Assembly: GCA_002282555.1 (NCBI GenBank)
Contig: NCJR01000086.1
Location: 7,628 to 15,093 of the forward strand
Direction of reading: 5' to 3'
Length of the DNA: 7,466 nucleotides
DNA from: Rhodobacterales bacterium 34-62-10
GTDB lineage: Bacteria > Pseudomonadota > Alphaproteobacteria > Rhodobacterales > Rhodobacteraceae
Position 1 is the stretch's first letter, and every line of letters begins with the position of its first letter. Shown piece after piece: positions 1 through 5,866 of this stretch. Made by a program: the position numbers and the translations under genes. The notes beneath the pieces are model-generated. The model had not been told where the DNA came from. It did not search any database and saw nothing but the letters and a program-made list of their open reading frames with translations.

Positions 1-472
1 GATAGGCCTGCAACATCCGTGCGGGATCGGGGCGGCGTGCGTCGGGCGTGGCAGCCAGATCGTTGATGATGTCCCCGCGATAGGAGGGCAGTTCGACCCC
101 CTCGATCACTTCGGTGGGCGCAGAGCGTGGCTTGGCGAATTGCCCCGCCATGCGGCCCACTTTCACCACAGGCACCTTGGCGCCGTAGGTCAGCACCATG
201 GCCATTTGCAGCATCACCTTGAAGGTGTCGCGGATCGCGTTGGCGCTGAACTGGTCAAAGCTTTCGGCGCAATCGCCGCCCTGCAGCAGGAAGGCCTCGC
301 CGCGCGCGGCCTCGCCCAGTGCGGCCTTGAGCTTGCGCGCTTCGCCGGCAAAAACCAGCGGCGGATATTTTGACAGCTGCGCCTCGACCGCCGCCAATGC
401 AGCCGCGTCGGTATAGTCGGGCATCTGAACCCGGGGGCGATTGCGCCAATCGGTTTTCTGCCACTCGCTCAT
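1..472 (-). CDS. Class II 3-deoxy-7-phosphoheptulonate (DAHP) synthase, N-terminal part (3' end outside window)
   Basis: This enzyme condenses phosphoenolpyruvate with erythrose 4-phosphate, the first committed step of the cytoplasmic shikimate pathway to aromatic amino acids. The minus-strand frame from ATG at 472 gives 157 residues before the window ends. It begins [10 protein letters not shown] and carries class II hallmarks: [10 protein letters not shown] (about 63-72), [16 protein letters not shown] (about 102-117) and [10 protein letters not shown] (about 128-137). By analogy with the characterised Mycobacterium tuberculosis enzyme, Cys68 would be a metal ligand and Arg107 part of the substrate site. 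Class II enzymes are usually about 450-460 residues, so roughly one third is visible. GGAG (complement of 481-484) lies 8 bases before the ATG and supports this start. The gene is divergent from the GlxA-type regulator. Bacterial class II genes are called aroF or aroG in different species, so I give no symbol. The family call is very secure. Confidence 0.95.
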   Translation of the reverse strand, partial: MSEWQKTDWRNRPRVQMPDYTDAAALAAVEAQLSKYPPLVFAGEARKLKAALGEAARGEAFLLQGGDCAESFDQFSANAIRDTFKVMLQMAMVLTYGAKVPVVKVGRMAGQFAKPRSAPTEVIEGVELPSYRGDIINDLAATPDARRPDPARMLQAY

Positions 473-679
473 GTCTGCATCTCCGCCAGAGTCCTGAAAT
501 CCGGCCTTCTATACAAAAGCCGCAGGCGTCATGCCACAAGCGATTTGCAGATCGAAAGTGAAAGACGACGCGCAATGTCGCGATTTGGCGCGTTTGCACC
601 TCAGAACGACGTTGCGGCCCTTGATGCGGTTCGGCAAACCTGCTCAATTGCCCTGCAACCCTGATGGAGCGCCTTGCAT
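473..679. promoter_or_regulatory. Divergent intergenic region between DAHP synthase and GlxA-type regulator
   Basis: The 207 bases between two divergent starts must hold both promoters. For the minus-strand synthase gene the best candidate is a -10 TATAGA (complement of 508-513) with a weak -35 TGGCAT (complement of 531-536) at 17-base spacing, giving a leader of about 30 bases. For the regulator only a poor pair is visible: TTGATG at 621-626 and TCAATT at 644-649, 17 bases apart. I see no convincing small gene, RNA structure or leader peptide here. The promoter calls rest on eye matching and are weak. Confidence 0.35.
666..669 (+). promoter_or_regulatory. Ribosome binding site deciding the regulator start
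   Basis: GGAG lies 10 bases before ATG 680 but only 4 bases before the in-frame TTG at 674. This favours the ATG at 680 and a 334-residue protein over the two-residue-longer TTG start. Confidence 0.55.
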
Positions 680-1684
680 ATGCCTTCGCCCCGACCACTG
701 GTCAAGGACACAGCCCCGGCTGCTGCACCGCGCCGGTTCGTGTTTGTCCTGCTGGACAATTTCACGCTTCTCAGCTTTGCCTCGGCGCTGGAAAGCCTGC
801 GGATCGCCAACCGCATGCTGGGGCGCAATGCCTATACCTGGATGCTGATCGGGGAAGGCGGCACGCATATCCGCTGTTCGGCGGAGACCGAGTTTCAGTT
901 GGATGCCGACCTGACGGAATTGACGCGCGATGACGTGGTTGTCGTCTGCGGCGGGGTGGATGTTCAGAAATCCACCACCAAGAAGATCATCTCGTGGCTG
1001 CGCCGCGAGGCGCGCAAGGGGATGCTGCTGGGCGGGTTGTGCACCGCCAGCTATGCCTTGGCCAAGGCCGGGCTGCTGGATGGCAAACGCGCGACGATCC
1101 ACTGGGAAAATCAGGACAGTTTCGCCGAAGAATTCGAGGAGGTCGATCTGACCAAGTCGGTCTTTGTGGTCGATGGCAACCGTTTCAGCACGGCGGGCGG
1201 GATCGCGTCGATCGATCTGATGCTGAAGCTGATCGCCAATGACCATGGCGAAGAGTTGGCCAATCTGGTGGCGGATCAGTTCATCTATTCCTCGATCCGC
1301 ACGGATCAGGACACGCAGCGCCTGTCGGTTCCGACCCGAATCGGTGTGCGGCACCCCAAGCTGAGCCGCGTGATCCAGATGATGGAGAGCCATATCGAAG
1401 AGCCGATCAGCCCGTCGATATTGGCGCGCGACGTGGGCATGTCGACGCGACAGTTGGAGCGGTTGTTCCGTCGTTACCTGACGCGCAGTCCCAAACGGTA
1501 TTACATGGAGTTGCGGCTGCAAAAGGCGCGCAACCTGTTGATGCAGACGGATATGAGCGTGATCAACGTGGCGCTGGCCTGCGGTTTCGCCTCGCCCTCA
1601 CATTTTTCGAAATGCTACCGCGCGCATTACGACACAACGCCCTATCGCGAACGAGGCAGTCACGCGACGCGGTTGTCGATCTGA
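680..1684 (+). CDS. GlxA family transcriptional regulator (DJ-1/PfpI-like domain plus AraC-type HTH)
   Basis: This is a cytoplasmic DNA-binding regulator of 334 residues, a normal length for the GlxA family. Residues about 20-190 form a DJ-1/PfpI (class I glutamine amidotransferase-like) sensor domain. It opens with RRFVFVLLDNFTLLSFASAL and has the nucleophile-elbow segment GGLCTASYALAKAGLLDG with Cys121, followed by HWEN. Residues about 228-322 form the double helix-turn-helix AraC domain, with SILARDVGMSTRQLERLFRR as the first HTH and INVALACGFASPSHFSKCYR as the second. The RHPKLSRVIQMMESHIEEPI linker resembles that of regulators of amine and amino-acid catabolism such as GbdR, CdhR and ArgR of Pseudomonas. 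The effector is not readable from sequence, and in this family the DJ-1-like domain generally senses rather than catalyses. It faces away from the DAHP synthase and ends 3 bases from the convergent dehydrogenase. Control of the transporter or dehydrogenase is plausible but is an inference from proximity. Confidence 0.93.
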   Translation: MPSPRPLVKDTAPAAAPRRFVFVLLDNFTLLSFASALESLRIANRMLGRNAYTWMLIGEGGTHIRCSAETEFQLDADLTELTRDDVVVVCGGVDVQKSTTKKIISWLRREARKGMLLGGLCTASYALAKAGLLDGKRATIHWENQDSFAEEFEEVDLTKSVFVVDGNRFSTAGGIASIDLMLKLIANDHGEELANLVADQFIYSSIRTDQDTQRLSVPTRIGVRHPKLSRVIQMMESHIEEPISPSILARDVGMSTRQLERLFRRYLTRSPKRYYMELRLQKARNLLMQTDMSVINVALACGFASPSHFSKCYRAHYDTTPYRERGSHATRLSI

Positions 1685-1687
1685 GCG

Positions 1688-2800
1688 TCAGGGGGCGATG
1701 CGATAGACCGTGCCGCGCCCTTCGCTGATGAACCAGATCGATCCGTCGGGGGCCTGGCGGATATCGCGGACGCGGTCTGTTTCGCTGCTCTTGAGTTGCT
1801 CCACCTCGGCCAGATCGCGGCCGCCGATTCGGGCAATGTAATCGAACTTGAGCGAGCCGACGAAAGCCTGTCCGCGCCATGCGGGCCACAGATCGCCGGT
1901 GTAGAAGGCCATGCCCGAGGGGGCCATTGACGGGTCCCAATACATGCGCGGCTGTTCCATGCCCGGTCTTTCGGTCCCCTCGCCGATCCGCTGGCCGGAA
2001 TAGTGACGCCCATATGAGATCACGGGCCAGCCGTAATTGGCACCCCGCTGGACCAGATTGACCTCATCGCCGCCGCGCGCGCCATGTTCGGCCAGCCACA
2101 GCCGCCCCTCGGCGTCCAGCGTGGCACCCTGGGGGTTGCGATGGCCGTAGGACCAGATTTCCGGCAAGGCATCGCTGCGCCCCACAAAGGGGTTGTCAGC
2201 GGGAACCGAGCCGTCACGGTTTATGCGGATCACCTTGCCGTTATGCCGCAACAGGTCTTGGGCGCTGTCGTCATCGCCACGGTCGCCGGTGGTCAGGAAC
2301 AAGGTGCCGTCCCGCGCCTCGACCACGCGGCCCCCGAAATGCCGCCCGCCAGAGGAGCCGGGCTTCATCTCGAACAGCAGGCGCACATTCTCAAGCTGGG
2401 TGCGATCGGCGGACAGGCGGGCAATGGCCAGCGCCGTTCCCTCGAAGCGGCCCTGTGGTTTGGCATAGCTGAAGATGATCTCGTTGCTTTGGGCGAAGTC
2501 GCGTGGAACCAGAACATCCAGAAGCCCACCCTGCCCCGCCACGCGGATATCGGGCAGGCCACGCAGTTGATTGCGTCGCCCGTCCGGGCTGATATGCCAC
2601 AGACGGCCTTCGCGCTCGGTGACCAGAAAGGCACCGCCCGGCAGAAAGGCGACGGACCAGGGTGTTTCGAAGCCCTCCGCCATGGCGTCCACTTGCAAGG
2701 TCTGACCACGTGCATCCAGCGCATGTGCCGGTGAGGACAGATCGAGTGTCCCGCAGAGGGTCGCGATCAGGGCGGCTGTCAGAAGGGACTTTCGCGTCAT
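1688..2800 (-). CDS. PQQ-dependent sugar (aldose) dehydrogenase, soluble periplasmic type (YliI/Asd-like)
   Basis: The predicted product is a 370-residue exported beta-propeller enzyme of the soluble glucose/aldose dehydrogenase family, which oxidises sugars in the periplasm with pyrroloquinoline quinone as cofactor. The N-terminus (MTRKSLLTAALIATLCGTLD, then a cut near SPAHA, about residue 27) is a Sec signal peptide. Family motifs in order are PWSVAFLPGG (47-56), TEREGRLWHI (61-70), GQGGLLDV (89-96), HFGGRVVEARDGTLFLTTGDR (154-174), GHRNPQG (219-225), LAEHGARGGDEVN (236-248), NYGWPVISYG (255-264) and a last blade IRQAPDGSIWFISEGRGTVYRI (347-368). GGAG (complement of 2807-2810) sits 6 bases upstream of the ATG at 2800. 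The same frame stays open far upstream to 4270, but signal peptide and ribosome site fix the start here. Its stop is 3 bases from that of the convergent regulator. The actual sugar is unknown, and the host needs PQQ made or supplied from elsewhere. Confidence 0.92.
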   Translation of the reverse strand: MTRKSLLTAALIATLCGTLDLSSPAHALDARGQTLQVDAMAEGFETPWSVAFLPGGAFLVTEREGRLWHISPDGRRNQLRGLPDIRVAGQGGLLDVLVPRDFAQSNEIIFSYAKPQGRFEGTALAIARLSADRTQLENVRLLFEMKPGSSGGRHFGGRVVEARDGTLFLTTGDRGDDDSAQDLLRHNGKVIRINRDGSVPADNPFVGRSDALPEIWSYGHRNPQGATLDAEGRLWLAEHGARGGDEVNLVQRGANYGWPVISYGRHYSGQRIGEGTERPGMEQPRMYWDPSMAPSGMAFYTGDLWPAWRGQAFVGSLKFDYIARIGGRDLAEVEQLKSSETDRVRDIRQAPDGSIWFISEGRGTVYRIAP

Positions 2801-2827
2801 GGCTTGCTCCTTGAGTTGACCTATGGT

Positions 2828-2845
2828 CAGGGGTACATATCCCTG
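2828..2845. repeat. Imperfect 18-bp palindrome, candidate operator
   Basis: CAGGGGTA-CA-TATCCCTG forms two 8-base arms around a central CA, with 7 of 8 positions complementary (the exception is a G opposite T at 2833/2840). It lies directly downstream of a possible -10 (TATATG, complement of 2846-2851) of the dehydrogenase gene, where a repressor site or a transcription start would fall. I do not recognise the motif, and which protein binds it, if any, is unknown. Confidence 0.35.
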
Positions 2846-2914
2846 CATATAGCGGCACCAGACGTCACAAAAAGTCGCAATCGGGTGATTTTGCCCCACG
2901 CATTGCGCTTTTCT

Positions 2915-2924
2915 TTTGATCAAA
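2915..2924. repeat. Perfect 10-bp palindrome TTTGATCAAA
   Basis: TTTGATCAAA is a perfect inverted repeat lying 51-60 bases before the ATG of the binding-protein gene, in an A+T-rich stretch. It resembles an FNR half-site pair but lacks the central spacer of a real FNR/FixK box. It may be chance or an operator for the transporter operon. Confidence 0.25.
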
Positions 2925-2963
2925 GTGGCAATAACCTGCCTCCTGGACTTAATGTTCCAATAT

Positions 2964-2968
2964 GGGAG
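2964..2968 (+). promoter_or_regulatory. Ribosome binding site deciding the binding-protein start
   Basis: GGGAG lies 6 bases before ATG 2975. The reading frame is open 57 codons further upstream, but only the start at 2975 has this site and puts a signal peptide at the very N-terminus. Confidence 0.75.
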
Positions 2969-2974
2969 AACAAC

Positions 2975-4159
2975 ATGAAAAAACTGCTTTTGGCCACGGC
3001 TGCGACCGCTTTGATGACGGGCGCTGCCTCGGCACAGGAGATCAAGATCGGCATCATTCTGGGCTTCACCGGACCGCTGGAATCGATCACCCCGAACATG
3101 GCTGCTGGCGCTGAAATGGCGATTGCCGAAGTCAACGCAGCGGGCACGCTGCTGGATGGCGCGACCGTCACATCCGTGCGTGGCGACTCTACCTGCATCG
3201 ACGCAGGTGCGGCCACGGCTGCGGCTGAACGCCTGATCACCTCGGAGAACGTCAACGCCCTCATGGGGGCGGATTGCTCGGGCGTGACCGGTGCGATCCT
3301 GCAGAACGTCGCGCGCCCCAATGGTGTCGTGATGATCTCGCCCTCGGCCACCTCGCCGGGTCTGTCCACTGCCGAAGATGACGACCTGTTCTTCCGCACC
3401 GCTCCGTCGGATGCGCGTCAGGGCGTCGTGATGACCGAAGTCATCATGGACCGTGGCATCAAATCCGTCGCACTGACCTATACCAACAACGACTATGGCA
3501 AGGGTCTGGCCGATGCATTCGCAGCCGCCTTCACCGAAGCCGGTGGCACCGTGACGATCAACGCCAGCCATGAAGATGGCAAGGCCGACTATTCCGCCGA
3601 AGTCGCGGCGCTGGCATCCGCCGGTGGCGAGGTTCTGGTGGTCGCAGGCTATACCGATCAGGGCGGCAAGGGCATCATTCAGGCCAGCCTCGACTCGGGC
3701 GCGTTCGACACCTTCGTTCTGCCCGACGGCATGGTCGGCCAGCAACTGGTCGATGATATCGGCGAAGGTCTGACCGGTTCGTTCGGCCAGTTCCCGGGCA
3801 CCGACAGCGCGGGCGCGGAAATGTTCCAGAAGATGGCCTCTGAAGCCGGTTTCGAGGGCACCTCGGCCTTTGCACCCGAAAGCTATGACGCAGCGGCGCT
3901 GATCATGCTGGCGATGCAGAAGGCAGGTTCGCCCGCTTCGGCCGATTTCAAGGATCACGTCATGGATCTGGCCAATGCCCCCGGCGAGGAAATCTTCCCC
4001 GGCGAGCTGGCCAAAGCCATCGAGATCATCAAGGCGGGTGGCGACATCGACTATGTCGGTGCCACTGCAGTCGAGCTGATCGGACCCGGTGAATCGGCAG
4101 GCAACTACCGCGAGATCGAGATCAAGGACGGCAAGATCGAGACCGTGAACTTCCGTTGA
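2975..4159 (+). CDS. ABC transporter substrate-binding protein, HAAT (branched-chain amino acid) type, LivK-like
   Basis: This is the periplasmic receptor of the adjacent importer, 394 residues long. MKKLLLATAATALMTGAASA followed by QE is a textbook Sec signal peptide with an AxA cut after residue 20 and no lipobox. The mature part is a type I periplasmic binding fold (Peripla_BP_6 family): IKIGIILGFTGPLES (23-37), AGAEMAIAEVNAAG (44-57), SPSATSPGL (122-130, the region that contacts ligand in leucine-binding proteins), ALTYTNNDYGKGLADAF (166-182) and PESYDAAALI (301-310). The only cysteines, 74 and 101 (54 and 81 in mature numbering), match the spacing of the disulfide in E. coli LIV-binding protein (53-78), so a disulfide is likely. 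The family takes up branched-chain and other amino acids, amides, urea or aromatic acids, and the actual ligand cannot be read from sequence. It is first gene of the operon and is followed by a hairpin and then the ATPase genes. Confidence 0.93.
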   Translation: MKKLLLATAATALMTGAASAQEIKIGIILGFTGPLESITPNMAAGAEMAIAEVNAAGTLLDGATVTSVRGDSTCIDAGAATAAAERLITSENVNALMGADCSGVTGAILQNVARPNGVVMISPSATSPGLSTAEDDDLFFRTAPSDARQGVVMTEVIMDRGIKSVALTYTNNDYGKGLADAFAAAFTEAGGTVTINASHEDGKADYSAEVAALASAGGEVLVVAGYTDQGGKGIIQASLDSGAFDTFVLPDGMVGQQLVDDIGEGLTGSFGQFPGTDSAGAEMFQKMASEAGFEGTSAFAPESYDAAALIMLAMQKAGSPASADFKDHVMDLANAPGEEIFPGELAKAIEIIKAGGDIDYVGATAVELIGPGESAGNYREIEIKDGKIETVNFR

Positions 4160-4178
4160 TCTGACGCTACGGAAACGG

Positions 4179-4205
4179 ACGGCGCGGGGTCTTCCCCCGC
4201 GCCGT
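4179..4205 (+). terminator. Strong G+C hairpin after the binding-protein gene (partial terminator or mRNA stabiliser)
   Basis: ACGGCGCGGGG (4179-4189) pairs perfectly over 11 bases with CCCCGCGCCGT (4195-4205) around the loop TCTTC. The stem begins 20 bases after the stop codon. Only two T residues follow the stem before GCATAAG, so it is a poor classical intrinsic terminator. As in other binding-protein operons, it may cause partial termination or protect the 3' end of the upstream message, giving more binding protein than membrane components. The downstream genes lie in the same direction with no obvious promoter in the remaining 48 bases, so read-through is likely. Confidence 0.75.
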
Positions 4206-4253
4206 TTGCATAAGATAAAGGCACGCAACTCAGACAGTGCCGGGGGAAAAGGT

Positions 4254-5036
4254 ATGATCAAAGTCGACAACGTCGTGAAGACGTTTGGCGGATTCCGTGC
4301 CGTGGACGGTGCCTCGCTCGAGATCCGTCAGGGGGCGATCACTGGATTGATTGGTCCCAATGGCGCGGGGAAAACCACGCTGTTCAACGTGATTGCAGGG
4401 GTTCTGAAACCCACATCAGGCAAGGTCACGATGATGGGCGAGGATATCACCGGCCTGCCGCCGCATGATCTGTTTCACAAAGGGTTGCTGCGGACATTTC
4501 AGATTGCGCATGAGTTCGGTTCGATGTCCTGCCGCGAGAACCTGATGATGGTGCCGGGCAACCAGTCGGGCGAGAGCCTGTGGAATACATGGTTCGGGCG
4601 CAAGCGCATCGCCGATGAGGAACGCGCCCTGCGTGCCAAGGCCGATGAGGTGCTGGAATTCCTGACGATCAGCCATCTGGCCGAACAGAAGGCGAGCCAG
4701 ATTTCCGGCGGTCAGAAAAAGCTGCTGGAACTGGGCCGCACCATGATGGTCGATGCCAAGATCGTCTTTCTGGACGAGGTCGGCGCCGGTGTGAACCGCA
4801 CTCTGCTGAACACGATCGGGGACGCCATCGTGCAGCTGAACAAGGAGCGCGGCTATACGTTCGTGGTGATCGAGCATGACATGGATTTCATCGGGCGTCT
4901 GTGTGATCCCGTGATCTGCATGGCCGAGGGCAAGGTTCTGGCACAAGGCACGCTGGCCGAGATCAAGGCCAATGAACAGGTGATCGAGGCCTATCTGGGC
5001 ACCGGCCTGAAGAACAAGGACATGGTGGGCGCATGA
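4254..5036 (+). CDS. livG: HAAT ABC transporter ATP-binding protein, LivG type
   Basis: One of two cytoplasmic ATPase subunits that drive the importer, 260 residues, the usual LivG length. Motifs: Walker A GPNGAGKTT (34-42), Q-loop TFQIAHEF (81-88), signature ISGGQKKLLELGR (150-162), Walker B IVFLDE (170-175) with catalytic Glu175, and H-loop VIEHDMDFI (205-213) with His208. The insert between Q-loop and signature and the C-terminal IEAYLGTG are typical of LivG. The residue after Walker B is Val176 where most ABC ATPases have Pro (DEVGAGVN instead of DEPxAGxN). The start at 4254 has GGGGGA (4242-4247) 6 bases upstream; the frame is open to a TTG at 4206, but that would lie against the hairpin. 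The last four bases overlap the next gene as ATGA. Family is certain, and transported substrate is unknown. Confidence 0.93.
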   Translation: MIKVDNVVKTFGGFRAVDGASLEIRQGAITGLIGPNGAGKTTLFNVIAGVLKPTSGKVTMMGEDITGLPPHDLFHKGLLRTFQIAHEFGSMSCRENLMMVPGNQSGESLWNTWFGRKRIADEERALRAKADEVLEFLTISHLAEQKASQISGGQKKLLELGRTMMVDAKIVFLDEVGAGVNRTLLNTIGDAIVQLNKERGYTFVVIEHDMDFIGRLCDPVICMAEGKVLAQGTLAEIKANEQVIEAYLGTGLKNKDMVGA

Positions 5037-5863
5037 GCAGTTCCAACCCCTATCAGGATGATCGCGGCAACAAGGACCGCTCGATCACCAACCCTGCGGG
5101 ACAGGGCACGGCCATGCCCCGCAGCAAAAGCGGTGCGGTCACATCCGCCCCCGGAGGCCCCTTCCTGATCGGTGAGGCGATGACCGGCGGTTATGGCAAG
5201 GGTCCTGACATCCTGCATGACTGCACCATCGCCGTGGACCGGGGCGAGATTGCCGTGATCGTCGGCCCCAATGGTGCGGGCAAATCCACCGCCATGAAAG
5301 CGGTGTTCGGGATGCTGGACGTGCGCTCGGGCCGGGTTCTGCTGGACGGCGAGGATATCACCCAGCTTACCCCGCAGGACCGCGTGATCAAAGGCATGGG
5401 GTTCGTGCCGCAGACCAGCAATATCTTCACCTCGATGACGGTGGAGGAAAACCTTGAGATGGGGGCCTTCATCCGCAAGGATGATTTCCGCGATACCATG
5501 GCGCAGGTCTATGACCTGTTCCCGATCCTCAAGGAAAAACGCTATCAGGCGGCCGGCGAATTGTCGGGCGGGCAGCGGCAGCAGGTGGCCGTGGGGCGCG
5601 CGCTGATGACCAAGCCCAAGGTCCTGATGCTGGATGAGCCCACCGCAGGCGTATCCCCCATCGTGATGGATGAACTGTTTGACCGCATCATCGAAGTGGC
5701 GCGCACCGGCATTCCGATCCTGATGGTGGAACAGAACGCGCGTCAGGCGCTGGAGATTGCCGACAAGGGTTATGTTCTTGTGCAGGGGCGCAATGCCTTC
5801 ACCGACACCGGCAAGGCCCTGATGGCCGATCCCGAAGTCCGTCGTTCGTTTTTGGGGGGCTGA
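5033..5863 (+). CDS. livF: HAAT ABC transporter ATP-binding protein, LivF type, with N-terminal extension
   Basis: Second ATPase subunit of the importer, 276 residues against about 235 for typical LivF. The ABC domain starts near residue 45. Motifs: Walker A GPNGAGKST (78-86), Q-loop FVPQTSNIF (124-132), signature LSGGQRQQVAVGRALM (177-192), Walker B VLMLDEPTAGVSP (197-209) and VEQNARQALEIADKGYVL (232-249). Gln234 occupies the H-loop histidine position, which is normal for LivF, as in E. coli. The first 40 or so residues are polar and rich in Asp, Arg, Ser, Asn, Gly and Pro, and look disordered. The ATGA overlap with livG and GGTGGG at 5024-5029 support this long start. An internal start at Met28 (5114) is possible but has no better ribosome site. 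Three bases separate it from livH, which indicates translational coupling. Confidence 0.92.
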   Translation: MSSSNPYQDDRGNKDRSITNPAGQGTAMPRSKSGAVTSAPGGPFLIGEAMTGGYGKGPDILHDCTIAVDRGEIAVIVGPNGAGKSTAMKAVFGMLDVRSGRVLLDGEDITQLTPQDRVIKGMGFVPQTSNIFTSMTVEENLEMGAFIRKDDFRDTMAQVYDLFPILKEKRYQAAGELSGGQRQQVAVGRALMTKPKVLMLDEPTAGVSPIVMDELFDRIIEVARTGIPILMVEQNARQALEIADKGYVLVQGRNAFTDTGKALMADPEVRRSFLGG

Positions 5864-5866
5864 GGC

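Larger units (their letters stand above)
2801..2974. promoter_or_regulatory. Divergent intergenic region between dehydrogenase and transporter operon
   Basis: These 174 bases must carry the promoters of the minus-strand dehydrogenase and the plus-strand binding-protein gene. A TATATG (complement of 2846-2851) is a possible -10 for the dehydrogenase, with no good -35. Two inverted repeats lie at 2828-2845 and 2915-2924. For the transporter operon I see no clear -35/-10 pair. TTGCGC at 2903-2908 is a possible -35 without a good partner. The region is noticeably more A+T-rich than the flanking genes, as expected for promoters. Confidence 0.4.

Noticed and set aside
644..1522. Minus-strand open frame of 292 codons opposite the GlxA-type regulator
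   Set aside because: No domain signal and mirror-image composition of the coding strand, which encodes a complete two-domain regulator.
2084..2734. Plus-strand open frame of 216 codons inside the dehydrogenase gene
   Set aside because: It is the complementary shadow of the dehydrogenase, with no ribosome site and no recognisable motif.
2916..2923. Possible FNR/FixK box (TTGATCAA)
   Set aside because: A real site is TTGAT-N4-ATCAA; here the half-sites are fused without the central bases.
2926..2940. Possible sigma-54 promoter (TGGCAATAACCTGCC)
   Set aside because: The distance between the GG and GC elements is one base short of the strict sigma-54 spacing.
4206..4253. Upstream TTG start extending livG by 16 residues
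   Set aside because: It would begin against the hairpin with no ribosome site, whereas ATG 4254 has a good one and gives the normal family N-terminus.
2801..4270. Minus-strand open frame running 490 codons upstream of the dehydrogenase start, antisense to the whole binding-protein gene
   Set aside because: It is a shadow of codon bias in G+C-rich DNA: the opposite strand is a clear binding-protein gene, the antisense translation shows no domain, and the dehydrogenase has its own ribosome site and signal peptide at 2800.
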